Assembly: GCF_022554085.1 (NCBI RefSeq)
Contig: NZ_JAKFYR010000004.1
Location: 186,001 to 250,000, forward strand
DNA from: Rhodococcus sp. CH91
GTDB taxonomy: Bacteria > Actinomycetota > Actinomycetes > Mycobacteriales > Mycobacteriaceae
DNA: 64,000 nt
Direction of reading: 5' to 3'
Made by a program: the position numbers and the translations under genes. Shown in pieces: positions 42,312-50,043 of the stretch. The notes below the pieces were generated by a model. That model saw only the letters and a program-made list of their open reading frames with translations, did not search any database and was not told the DNA's origin. Positions within the stretch are counted from its first letter, which is position 1; the number at the start of each line of letters is the position of its first letter.

Positions 42312-43091
42312 TCATGCGGTCACGCGCTCCCGGCTCGTCAGCACCAGTGGTGCGTCCTCGGTGATCGCGATCGTGTGTTCGCTGTGCGCCGTACGTGATC
42401 CGTCCGCCGAACGGATGGTCCAGCCGTCTGGGTCGTAGACGATCCTGTCCGTTCCCGCCGCGAGCCACGGTTCGAGTGCGAGCGTCAGTCCGGGGCGCAG
42501 CACGAGGCCCCGGCCCGCGCGCCCCGTGTTCGGCACGTGCGGGTCCTCGTGCATGGTGCGGCCGAGCCCGTGCCCTCCGAACTCGGTGTTGACGGGATAG
42601 CCGTAGTCGTGCGCGACAGCACCGATCGCCGCGGAGATGTCGCCCAGCCGGTTGCCGGGAAGAGCCGCGGCGATACCTGCCGCCAGCGCGACTTCGGTCG
42701 CTTCGACGAGACGCCTGTCCTCGGGACGTTCGGCGCCGACGATGATGCTGCGGGCCGAGTCCGCGACCCATCCGTCGATCGAGACGGCGATGTCCATGCT
42801 GAGCAGATCTCCGTCGCGGAGCACGTAGTCGTGCGGGAGTCCGTGCAGCACCGCATCGTTGACCGACAGGCAGATGACGTTGCGGAACGGGCCGCGCCCG
42901 AAGGAGGGTGCGTAGTCCAGATAGCACGACACGGCACCGCGCTCGGCGATCAGCTCCCGCGCGCGCCCCTCCAGGTCGAGCAGATTCACGCCCGGCCGGG
43001 CGCGACCGGCGAGGTCGTCGAGCAGTTCCGCGACGAACGTGCCGGTCACGTCCATCGCCGCGATCTCCGAGCGGGTCTTCAGTTCCAGCAC
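42312..43091 (-). CDS. map: Methionine aminopeptidase, type I
   Basis: A 259-residue type I methionine aminopeptidase. The five metal ligands are in place: Asp residues in LLSMDIAVSIDGWVADSAR, His in GGHGLGRTMHEDP, Glu in LALEPWL and Glu in AHSEHTIAI. It removes the initiator Met. The GTG at 43091 is chosen because TAGGAG lies 8 bases before it; an ATG at 43112 has no ribosome site. It is divergent from a small XRE regulator, with two palindromic operators between. Actinomycetes usually carry more than one map; this is likely an accessory copy. Confidence 0.92.
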   Translation of the reverse strand: MLELKTRSEIAAMDVTGTFVAELLDDLAGRARPGVNLLDLEGRARELIAERGAVSCYLDYAPSFGRGPFRNVICLSVNDAVLHGLPHDYVLRDGDLLSMDIAVSIDGWVADSARSIIVGAERPEDRRLVEATEVALAAGIAAALPGNRLGDISAAIGAVAHDYGYPVNTEFGGHGLGRTMHEDPHVPNTGRAGRGLVLRPGLTLALEPWLAAGTDRIVYDPDGWTIRSADGSRTAHSEHTIAITEDAPLVLTSRERVTA

Positions 43092-43117
43092 AGGTGCACT
43101 CCTACGAATCATCGAAC

Positions 43118-43162
43118 GGTATTTAAATACCACCCTAACGCAGAGGTCGGTATTTTCATACC
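43118..43162. promoter_or_regulatory. Two palindromic operators in the map-XRE divergent promoter
   Basis: GGTATTTAAATACC (43118-43131) is a perfect 14-base palindrome; GGTATTTTCATACC (43149-43162) is a near-perfect copy. Their centres are 31 bases apart, close to three helical turns. The second covers the expected -35 of the XRE gene, and the first lies 26 bases upstream of the map start. They are the likely binding sites of the XRE protein. Confidence 0.75.
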
Positions 43163-43171
43163 GAGACCGGA

Positions 43172-43177
43172 TAGACT
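43172..43177 (+). promoter_or_regulatory. -10 element of XRE gene, leaderless
   Basis: TAGACT lies 7 bases before the ATG at 43185, and the second palindrome fits where the -35 would be (17 bases upstream), implying direct repression. Confidence 0.6.
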
Positions 43178-43184
43178 GCTCGTC

Positions 43185-43451
43185 ATGGTGCGACTCCCCC
43201 TGACCCCCGAACAGCTCGCTGCCGGAAAGCGCCTCGGACGACGGCTGCGCGAGGCGCGAGGAAGCCGCACGCTCGCCGAAGTGGCGCAGGCGGCGGAGAT
43301 CTCACCCGAAACCCTCCGCAAGATCGAGACCGGGCGCCTGGCGACCCCGGCATTCACGATCGTCGCCGCCCTCGCACGAGTACTGCCCGTCTCTCTCGAC
43401 GAACTCGCCGAGCTGTCCCTCCCCCGGACGGACCTACAGCACACCGGGTAG
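43185..43451 (+). CDS. Small XRE-family regulator divergent from map
   Basis: An 88-residue protein that is little more than a helix-turn-helix: LGRRLREARGSRTLAEVAQAAEISPETLRKIETGRLATPAFTIVAALARVL. It has no effector domain. Translation is leaderless from the ATG at 43185, 7 bases after a TAGACT -10. Two palindromic sites lie between it and the methionine aminopeptidase gene, so control of map and of itself is the simple reading. The signal it senses is unknown; regulation by amount is possible. Confidence 0.88.
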   Translation: MVRLPLTPEQLAAGKRLGRRLREARGSRTLAEVAQAAEISPETLRKIETGRLATPAFTIVAALARVLPVSLDELAELSLPRTDLQHTG

Positions 43452-43529
43452 CCGACCCGCACGTGCCGTAACGGCCGGAGGCGCCGACAGCGATATCCCT
43501 TCGAAATGCCGCGACAGGAAGGGACCGGG

Positions 43530-44408
43530 ATGTCCATGCAGCCCCCGCCGGGCGGATACGGTCCCGGCACTCCGCCCCCGTGGCCCGCCCCTCCGCCGCG
43601 CCGGCCGTTATGGCCGTGGCTCGTGGGAGGCGCACTTCTCGTGGCCGTCCTCGCCGCAGTCGCCGCTCTGATCATCGTCCTGACCCGTTCGTCCGATCCG
43701 GGCCCGGGGGACCCCGTCGCTGCGAGCCCCTCCGCGTCGACCGTCACCGTCACCGCGACACCTCCCGGATCTGCGGCACCGCAACCGCAGACGAGCGCTC
43801 CGGCAGCTCCGAGCGGATTCCCGACCGACGGGACCCTGAAGGTCGGCGTGGACATCGACCCCGGCGAGTACGCGATACGTCCGACGAGTTCGGTCGGTGG
43901 ATACTGGGAACGCTTGTCGTGCCTGACAGGCGACTTCGCGTGCATCATCGCCAACAGCGTCGTGCAAGGCACCGGCTACGTGACGATCCTGCCCGGCGAT
44001 GTGGCACTGCGGATCGAGGATCTCGAACTGACGGCCACCGGCAATCCTGCACCGGCCCCACCGGCAAGACCCGCACCGACCACGCCGGTCTCCGGCGACA
44101 CGGACGCCCAGGGTTTCGTCGGCGTGCCCGCGGCGCGCTGCAACCACACGAACCCGGCGGTCGTCATCGGACGGACCACCGCGTCGCTCGTCGTGGTGTG
44201 CGAGACCGGAGCCGGACGGTATTACTACAAGGGCGTGCGCCCCGAGGACGGAGCGGCGATCGAGATCGACGACCCCGCACCCTCGGGCGACGGCTTCGCT
44301 GCGACGAACGCGGGAGTGCAGTACCGCATTTCGCCGAGCTCGCTCGTCATCACCGAGGGGTCCACGCTGCTCGCCGAGGAGCCGATGCTGCAGTACTGGT
44401 CGCGCTGA
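43530..44408 (+). CDS. Membrane-anchored surface protein with repeated beta-rich modules
   Basis: A 292-residue protein. A Pro/Gly-rich head (MSMQPPPGGYGPGTPPPWPAPPPRR) leads into one membrane helix (WLVGGALLVAVLAAVAALIIVLT), then a Ser/Thr/Pro linker. The first outer module (GTLKVGVDIDPGEYAIRPTSSVGGYWERLSCLTGDFACIIANSVVQGTGYVTILPG) resembles a widespread extracellular module with the pattern GTYKVG-DI-GEY...YVTV-G known from Gram-positive surface proteins. A second beta-rich module with cysteines follows (ARCNHTNPAVVIGR...VVVCETGAG). AGGAAGGG lies 6 bases before the ATG. Likely a surface or cell-wall protein; function unknown. Confidence 0.78.
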   Translation: MSMQPPPGGYGPGTPPPWPAPPPRRPLWPWLVGGALLVAVLAAVAALIIVLTRSSDPGPGDPVAASPSASTVTVTATPPGSAAPQPQTSAPAAPSGFPTDGTLKVGVDIDPGEYAIRPTSSVGGYWERLSCLTGDFACIIANSVVQGTGYVTILPGDVALRIEDLELTATGNPAPAPPARPAPTTPVSGDTDAQGFVGVPAARCNHTNPAVVIGRTTASLVVVCETGAGRYYYKGVRPEDGAAIEIDDPAPSGDGFAATNAGVQYRISPSSLVITEGSTLLAEEPMLQYWSR

Positions 44409-44417
44409 GCGCCGGGA

Positions 44418-45683
44418 TCATCCGGCCTGGAGTTCTCGTCCGGGTGTGGCCCAGACCGTGCGGACACCACTCGGTCCGGCTCCGCGATCGACAACCGCCA
44501 GCAGTACGGCACATCCGATGCCCGACAACACGAGGCTCGTGCCGAACAGCGCGGGATAACCGAACACCTCGCCGACGACCCCCGCAGTGAACCCGGCCAC
44601 CCCCTGCACCACGACGATCGCGCACGCGAGCAGGGTGTAATCGCTGCCCGCATGGTCCTTGTCCGCGGCATCCATCATGAGGGTGAACACCGCGACGGTC
44701 GCGGCACCACCGAGGACGTGTTCGGCGAGACTCGCGGAGACGATGAGCCCGAATCCGCCGTATCCGAGCGAGGCGATCACGTACAGCGCGAGGCTCGCGG
44801 TCTGGGTGGCGCCGCCGATCAGCAGGGCCTGGCGACGGCCGCGACGAAAGCACAGCCACCCGCCCAGCGCCGCTCCCCCCAGTGCGCCCACCGAGGACAG
44901 CACCCCCTTGACGAGCGCGATCTGCCCGAGGGTGAGCCCCGAGTCGGACATGAACGGGCCCACCATCGACGACGCCATCGAATCGCCGAACTTGAATCCG
45001 CCGATGAGCAGGATGAACGCGAGCATCCCGGGCCGGCGCAGACGCACCCACCATCCCGCCGCCATCCGCGCCGCCTTCCGCGGCGCCCGCGGCGGCGCAT
45101 CCCGCCTCTCCGTTCGCGGCAGCCACCACACCGGAATCGTGGTCAGCACCAGCAAGATCGCCATCGCGAGGAACAGGCTGCGCCAACCGGCGAGGGAGAA
45201 GACCCACAGCAATGCTCCACCACCGACGATCATCCCGATGCGGTAGGCGCCGACCTGGATACCGTTGCCCAGCCCGCGCTGCTTCGGTGAGAGCAGCTGC
45301 ACGGCCAGACCGTCGGTCGCGACGTCCTGGGTCGCAGACAATGCATTGATCACTGCGATGCCGACGAGCAACCACCGCAGTGTCGACGACAGGTCGAGAC
45401 ACGCCAGCCCCAGCGACACCGCCGATGCCGCGAGTTGGAGCGAGAGCAACCATCGCCGCCTGGTCCCGTAGTGATCGACATAGGGCGCCCACAGGAACTT
45501 CAGGGCCCACGGTGCGAAGAGCACACCCGTCGCGCTGATCGCGATCAACGAGAAACCGGACTCGCGGAGCACCACCGGAAGTGCTTGGGTGAAGAACCCG
45601 TACGGCAGACCCTGGGCGAAGTACAAGGCCGTCAGCAAGGCCAGGGTGCCGGACGGGATGCCCAACCGGGCGGCGACGCTCAT
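44418..45683 (-). CDS. AmpG/SLC33-like MFS permease
   Basis: A 421-residue MFS protein with 12 helices. The N-terminal region LTALYFAQGLPYGFFTQALPVVLRESGFSLIAISATGVLFAPWALKFLWAPYVD is the hallmark of the AmpG/acetyl-CoA-transporter-like family, and NALSATQDVATDGLAVQLL is a second signature. AmpG imports cell-wall muropeptides in Gram-negatives, but actinobacterial relatives are uncharacterised. The ATG at 45683 is chosen; a GTG at 45704 is possible. It is divergent from the RluA gene. Confidence 0.87.
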   Translation of the reverse strand: MSVAARLGIPSGTLALLTALYFAQGLPYGFFTQALPVVLRESGFSLIAISATGVLFAPWALKFLWAPYVDHYGTRRRWLLSLQLAASAVSLGLACLDLSSTLRWLLVGIAVINALSATQDVATDGLAVQLLSPKQRGLGNGIQVGAYRIGMIVGGGALLWVFSLAGWRSLFLAMAILLVLTTIPVWWLPRTERRDAPPRAPRKAARMAAGWWVRLRRPGMLAFILLIGGFKFGDSMASSMVGPFMSDSGLTLGQIALVKGVLSSVGALGGAALGGWLCFRRGRRQALLIGGATQTASLALYVIASLGYGGFGLIVSASLAEHVLGGAATVAVFTLMMDAADKDHAGSDYTLLACAIVVVQGVAGFTAGVVGEVFGYPALFGTSLVLSGIGCAVLLAVVDRGAGPSGVRTVWATPGRELQAG

Positions 45684-45752
45684 GCGGACATCGTGGCAGA
45701 CCACCTGCCTGCCGGCTCACCCCGCGGGGCGGCGCCGAGGACGGCCGATGGG

Positions 45753-46757
45753 ATGATGGTGCCCGTGCCGATGCCCTCACCGTTGCCCGTGAAGAACGGG
45801 GTCGGACCCACGCGACTGCGCGTTCCGACGTCCGGTCCGTGGGCCACGATCGCCGAGTTCGTCGTCGCGAGGTTCGACCATCTGGATTCCGACGATCTCT
45901 ACCGCCGGTTCGACGACGGAGAGATCGTGGATATCGACGGCCGGCCGGTCGGCCGCGGCACCGCGCTCGGCGCGCACACCTTCGTCTGGTACTACCGCGA
46001 TCTGCCGGTGGAGGAACCGGTGCCCTTCCACGAGGAGATCCTGTACGTCGACGACGATCTCGTCGTGATCGACAAACCGCACTTCCTCCCCACGACCCCG
46101 GGCGGACGATATCTGCGCGAGTCCGCCCTCGTCCGGTTGCGGACGCGCCTCGACAATCCTGATCTGACGCCGATCCATCGGCTCGATCGCGCGACCGCCG
46201 GCCTGGTGATGTTCTCGGCCCGTCCCGCGACGCGGGGTGCATACCAGTCGCTGTTCGAGAAGCGTCGGGTCACCAAGGTGTACGAGGCGGTATCGGCACG
46301 GCCGCCCGAGTGGGACCCGGCGGCACCGGAACTCGCCGGACACCCGGTGCCCGTCCGCTACCGCAATCACATCGAGGCGCGACGCGGTGAGTTGCGTGTG
46401 GTCGTCGACGACACCCGAGAACCCAACTCCGAGACGGAGGTCGAGGTCCTCGGTGCCGGCGTGAGCGGATCCGGACGTGCCGTGCTGCACACCCTGCTGC
46501 GTCCGCACACCGGACGAATGCACCAGCTGCGAGTACACCTGGCAGCGCTCGGTATCGGGATCCTCGGCGACCGCTGGTATCCCGAGCTGCTCCCCGAGGC
46601 ACCGGACGACCACTCCCTCCCCCTGCAACTACTGGCGCGGCAACTGGAATTCACCGATCCGTTGTCGGGACGGACACGGCGGTTCACCACCCGCCGGATC
46701 CTGTCCGAGGCGCCTGTCCCGGACGTCCTCACGTCCGGTGAAAGAACCTCGCAATAG
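45753..46757 (+). CDS. RluA-family pseudouridine synthase
   Basis: A 334-residue pseudouridine synthase. The catalytic aspartate is in PIHRLDRATAGLVMF near residue 145. DDDLVVIDKPHFLPTTPGGRY is the usual preceding loop, and LRPHTGRMHQLRVHLAALGIGILGDRWYP is the late signature. The first 80 residues differ from S4 domains and resemble the group of RluA proteins with an extra N-terminal domain. The exact start is unclear: ATG codons at 45753, 45756 and 45771 are in frame and none has a strong ribosome site. It modifies uridine in rRNA or tRNA; the site cannot be read. Confidence 0.9.
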   Translation: MMVPVPMPSPLPVKNGVGPTRLRVPTSGPWATIAEFVVARFDHLDSDDLYRRFDDGEIVDIDGRPVGRGTALGAHTFVWYYRDLPVEEPVPFHEEILYVDDDLVVIDKPHFLPTTPGGRYLRESALVRLRTRLDNPDLTPIHRLDRATAGLVMFSARPATRGAYQSLFEKRRVTKVYEAVSARPPEWDPAAPELAGHPVPVRYRNHIEARRGELRVVVDDTREPNSETEVEVLGAGVSGSGRAVLHTLLRPHTGRMHQLRVHLAALGIGILGDRWYPELLPEAPDDHSLPLQLLARQLEFTDPLSGRTRRFTTRRILSEAPVPDVLTSGERTSQ

Positions 46758-46832
46758 CGCGTTTTCACGCTGGAACCACGAGTTCGGCCACCGAATCCGT
46801 ACAACCCCCGTCGCGCGCAATACGCTGGGTGA

Positions 46833-47633
46833 ATGAGGAAAGTCGTCGACGGCTACCTCCGGTCGCCGTTTTCGGGCATCGCGCCGTGGATCCTCATGTC
46901 CGTTCTGTCGTCACCGGGACGATTCGAGGAAGCGGTGTGCTTCGCGCTCGGTCTGGTCCTCATGACGATGTGGGTGGGTTCGCGTCGCGGCATCACGATC
47001 CACGTCCTGGACATCTTCGGCGCATCCTTCTTCGTCGTACTGGCAGGAGTGGGATTGTTCGCCCCCGACGGTGTCATCGCCTGGATGGAGACCTGGGCCG
47101 GTGAACTCACCAATATCGCTCTGGCGTTGTTCGTCGTCGGCACGTTGATCGCCCGCAGGCCGTTCACGCTTCCGTATGCGAAGGAGGACACCCCCGAGGA
47201 GTACTGGACGTCGTCTCTGTTCATGAAGATCAACTACGTGATTTCCGCAGTCTGGGCGGGGGCGTTCACATTTTCTGCGATCGTCGGCGCGATCGGTATC
47301 GCCGTGACGGACGACCCGAACGATTTCTGGACCGGTTGGATCCTCCAGCTGGCCGCGATCTTCTTCGCGGTCGCCTTCACCGAGTTCTACCCCGACTACG
47401 CCCCCGCGAAGGAATCTGCAGCGCAGGGCAGTCCCGAGGCCGGCCCGTCGTTTCTGGAACTCGTCGACTGGCTGCCCACCTTCGTCCTGGTCGTCGGAAT
47501 CTTCGGGTGGGTCACCGATGCACTACCCGCCGGCCTCGGAGTCGGAATGATCGCCGCGGGCATCCTCGGGAACGCAGTGATGCACAATCTCACACCGAGC
47601 GCCCGCGAGGGCCCCGTCGTGAACGAGGGGTGA
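46833..47633 (+). CDS. Hypothetical multi-pass membrane protein
   Basis: A 266-residue protein with seven or eight hydrophobic segments and no recognised family domain. Charged loops include YAKEDTPEEYWTSSLFMKIN, which resembles a short motif seen in other uncharacterised actinobacterial membrane proteins. The ATG at 46833 follows TACGCT (46821-46826) by 6 bases with no ribosome site, so a leaderless transcript is likely. The stop is 32 bases before a small downstream gene on the same strand. Confidence 0.75.
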   Translation: MRKVVDGYLRSPFSGIAPWILMSVLSSPGRFEEAVCFALGLVLMTMWVGSRRGITIHVLDIFGASFFVVLAGVGLFAPDGVIAWMETWAGELTNIALALFVVGTLIARRPFTLPYAKEDTPEEYWTSSLFMKINYVISAVWAGAFTFSAIVGAIGIAVTDDPNDFWTGWILQLAAIFFAVAFTEFYPDYAPAKESAAQGSPEAGPSFLELVDWLPTFVLVVGIFGWVTDALPAGLGVGMIAAGILGNAVMHNLTPSAREGPVVNEG

Positions 47634-47665
47634 CGGCGGGGTACCGACGGCGGATACTGCGGGGC

Positions 47666-47836
47666 ATGACTACCGAGGATCACGACCGGCCACAGCACGG
47701 ATCCGACGCAGGTGGGACGGGCGACGCACCGGTGAACCGGCGAGAACACAAGACGCGTGTCGCGGCTGCGGCGAAACGGGTCGCGGCAGCTTCCGCCGAA
47801 CTCAATCGGCGGCTCGCTGCCGAACATCACCGGTGA
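47666..47836 (+). CDS. Small hypothetical protein (56 aa)
   Basis: A 56-residue, highly charged protein, MTTEDHDRPQHGSDAGGTGD..., ending in an Ala/Arg-rich helix (AAAAKRVAAASAELNRRLAAEHHR). No family is recognised. A -10-like GATACT (47653-47658) lies 7 bases before the ATG, matching the leaderless pattern of neighbouring genes. Its last 35 bases overlap the convergent permease gene. Support is moderate: composition is plausible but there is no homologue that I recognise. Confidence 0.5.
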   Translation: MTTEDHDRPQHGSDAGGTGDAPVNRREHKTRVAAAAKRVAAASAELNRRLAAEHHR

Positions 47837-48899
47837 CCGGAAGCGTCGTCGGGGTCGAGGCATCTCGGTCGGACGAGGGATCGTCCGTTGTGCCCGCCGC
47901 TCGCGCACGTCGCATACCGACCGCGTACAGCAGGAGCCCGACGACGATCCAGGTGACGAGCGTCAGCAGCGCGACGAGTCCGCCTGCGCCGTCGAAGTAG
48001 GCGGCCGAACGCACGAGGGTTCCTGCCGCACCGGGGGGAAGGATCTGCCCGAACACGCCGAGCCCGGACGGAAGCCATGCCGATGTCGTGGAGATACCGG
48101 CGAGAGGATTACCGAGGAACATCATGGCCATCGCGCCGAGGGTGAAGCCCTTGGTGCCGAAGGCCTTCTGGAGACCGGCGAGGGGAAGGGCCAGCGCCGC
48201 GATCCCCAGGGCCATCGCCGCCGCGACCGGCAGGAAGGCCGATTCGATACTGCCGAAGACGAACATGAGGACCGAAGCCACCACGAGCCCCCCGACCGCA
48301 GCGAAGACGAGCAGTCCGGTCAGGTATCCGGCGTCACTGCGCGGCAGCACCTTACGGAAGGCGACGACCGGCACGATCCCGCCGAACACCAGGGGGAAGG
48401 CCAGCCCTCCGATACCGATGCCCGTGGGGTCGGATTCCGGCAGCGGTACGACGTCCTCGACCGACACCCCCGCCCCGATCACCCGGCCGACGGCCTCGGC
48501 GGTCCCGGTGAGCGCGCCGGAGATGGCGGTCGAGCCGGCCCCGGCGACCAGCGTGCGAATGCCCGTCTCGTCGACGACGAACCCTCCGACGACGTCGCGG
48601 TCGCCGATCGCCTCCTTCAGTTCCTCTTCCGAGCCGAAGCGCTGCGGCGTGTAGGAATCGGGCGCAGCCGACTCGAGTTCGTCCTCGAATCCGTCTGCTG
48701 CCGAACCGATTCCGACGACTCCCACCGCCAGATCGTGTGGTCCGCTCTTCAGCGACGGCATGATGAAGACCAACAGCAACAGGACCAGGATCACCCCCAA
48801 CCCCAAGGTCATCCCGGCCACCGAGAGTGCGGGATGAAGCGGGCGAGCGGTGGCCCGCCCACTCGCGTCGGGAATTGCCGTTCTACTGGCGCCTGCCAT
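47802..48899 (-). CDS. ABC-2-like membrane permease, TetR-linked
   Basis: A 365-residue membrane protein. One N-terminal helix (SVAGMTLGLGVILVLLLLVFIMP) is followed by an extracytoplasmic domain of about 120 residues (GFEDELESAAPDSYTPQRFGSEEELKEAIGDRDVVGGFVVDETGI). Five or six more helices follow (LAFPLVFGGIVPVVAFRKVL, LVFAAVGGLVVASVLMFVFG, FGTKGFTLGAMAMMFLGNPLAG). This layout matches ABC-2/YhgE-Pip-like or DUF3533 permeases. No ATPase is adjacent. It is divergent from a TetR gene with obvious operators between, so it is likely an inducible export or stress permease. Confidence 0.82.
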   Translation of the reverse strand: MAGASRTAIPDASGRATARPLHPALSVAGMTLGLGVILVLLLLVFIMPSLKSGPHDLAVGVVGIGSAADGFEDELESAAPDSYTPQRFGSEEELKEAIGDRDVVGGFVVDETGIRTLVAGAGSTAISGALTGTAEAVGRVIGAGVSVEDVVPLPESDPTGIGIGGLAFPLVFGGIVPVVAFRKVLPRSDAGYLTGLLVFAAVGGLVVASVLMFVFGSIESAFLPVAAAMALGIAALALPLAGLQKAFGTKGFTLGAMAMMFLGNPLAGISTTSAWLPSGLGVFGQILPPGAAGTLVRSAAYFDGAGGLVALLTLVTWIVVGLLLYAVGMRRARAAGTTDDPSSDRDASTPTTLPVTGDVRQRAAD

Positions 48900-48910
48900 C
48901 GATACTGTCC

Positions 48911-48971
48911 TTATCCGAATCGACTAAATGGATAATTTTCCTCCACTTATACCGGAGTATATTCCTCCGGT
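48911..48971. promoter_or_regulatory. Inverted repeats between permease and TetR genes
   Basis: Two nested sites are seen: TTATCC-N13-GGATAA (48911-48935) and the stronger ACCGGAG-N7-CTCCGGT (48951-48971), a 21-base inverted repeat with perfect 7-base arms. The latter is 57 bases before the TetR ATG, and both lie in the AT-rich stretch expected to hold the promoters. They are likely TetR binding sites. Confidence 0.7.
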
Positions 48972-49027
48972 TAATATGATGGTGTCAAGCGAAGTTCCTC
49001 ACACCCGCGACCGGAAGGAGGCGACCG

Positions 49028-49585
49028 ATGCGCTCCGATGCCGCGAAACGTCGTCAGCTGATCATTCAGGAGGCACGTCGGCTGTTCGCCGCTCACGGAA
49101 GCAACGTCGCGCTCGAAGCCGTCGCCGAGGCCGCCGGGGTGGGGATCGCGACCCTCTACCGGAACTTCGACTCCCGAGCCGCACTGGCGGACGAGGTCGC
49201 GCTGGCCATCCTCGCCGACATGCGACGTGCGTGCGCCGACGCACTGGACACCGTGGGGTCGTCGCCCGAAGCCGCATGGGCGGGCTACGTGCAGCGACTG
49301 GTCGACCTCGATCTGGGTGCCCTGTCCGCCACCCTCGCAGAGTTCGTGACGGACGAGATCTCCGGGACGGTGCGAGATGCCCAAGCCCGGACGCTCGCCG
49401 GTGTCGAAGAGCTGCTCGACGCGGTTCGGTCCGCCGGAATCGTGCGCGCCGACATCGACGCGCTGGAACTGATCCTCACGATCGGATTGATCACCCGCCC
49501 CCTCCCGGACGCGATCCGCGCAGCTACCCCGCATCTGGTCCCGCGAATGGTGTCGATCGTCCTGGCGGGGATGCGCCCTGCGTGA
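49028..49585 (+). CDS. TetR-family transcriptional regulator
   Basis: A 185-residue repressor. The N-terminal helix-turn-helix is clear (RRQLIIQEARRLFAAHGSNVALEAVAEAAGVGIATLYRNFDSRAALADEV); the rest is a variable ligand-binding helical domain. GGAAGGAGG lies about 5 bases before the ATG. It is divergent from the ABC-2-like permease and should repress it, and perhaps itself, through the inverted repeats between. Inducer unknown. Confidence 0.93.
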   Translation: MRSDAAKRRQLIIQEARRLFAAHGSNVALEAVAEAAGVGIATLYRNFDSRAALADEVALAILADMRRACADALDTVGSSPEAAWAGYVQRLVDLDLGALSATLAEFVTDEISGTVRDAQARTLAGVEELLDAVRSAGIVRADIDALELILTIGLITRPLPDAIRAATPHLVPRMVSIVLAGMRPA

Positions 49586-49609
49586 TCCGAACACGTGAGC
49601 GGGACAGCC

Positions 49610-49638
49610 TTGCGGACCTACCCGGCGCGTGTTCGAAT
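49610..49638 (+). promoter_or_regulatory. Promoter of small membrane-protein gene, leaderless
   Basis: TTGCGG (49610-49615), a 17-base spacer and TCGAAT (49633-49638) form a promoter, with the GTG at 49646 starting 7 bases after the -10. Confidence 0.5.
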
Positions 49639-49645
49639 CGGCGCC

Positions 49646-50029
49646 GTGAACACCGTCGCGCGCCTCTCACCGCTCCTACTCGTCACGATGTCGGCGTTCC
49701 AGGCGGCGCTGGCCGCCGGCGCGCCGTGGGGGCGCGCGTCGTACAGCGGCAAGCACAGCGGTACGTTGCCGGGACGGTTGCGCGTCGCGAGCGCAGCAGC
49801 GTCGCTCACGTACGCCGCCGGCGCCGCGACCCTCGCCTCACACCGCACCCACCCTCGCGTCAGGCGAGCGATCGGCCGCGGGTGCGTCGCGATCGGCATC
49901 CTCGGAACCGCAGCGAATGCACTCTCACCGTCGCGCCCCGAGCGGATGTGGAGCGCCTGGTCGTTCGCACTTGCCGTGAGCGCGTGGCAGGACCTCGCCG
50001 CCGCCTCGGAAAAGCCCGACCGGACGTAG
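49646..50029 (+). CDS. Small membrane protein, hypothetical
   Basis: A 127-residue protein with about four hydrophobic segments (LSPLLLVTMSAFQAALAAGAPWG, ASAAASLTYAAGAATLA, AIGRGCVAIGILGTAANAL, WSAWSFALAVSAW), like small actinobacterial four-helix proteins. The AAGAPWGRASYSGKHSGTLPGRLR loop is a recognisable conserved stretch in such proteins. The GTG at 49646 is chosen because a promoter ends 7 bases before it; a GTG at 49595 is also open. It converges on the alpha/beta hydrolase with 14 bases between. Function unknown. Confidence 0.75.
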   Translation: MNTVARLSPLLLVTMSAFQAALAAGAPWGRASYSGKHSGTLPGRLRVASAAASLTYAAGAATLASHRTHPRVRRAIGRGCVAIGILGTAANALSPSRPERMWSAWSFALAVSAWQDLAAASEKPDRT

Positions 50030-50043
50030 ATCGCACCACCGCG

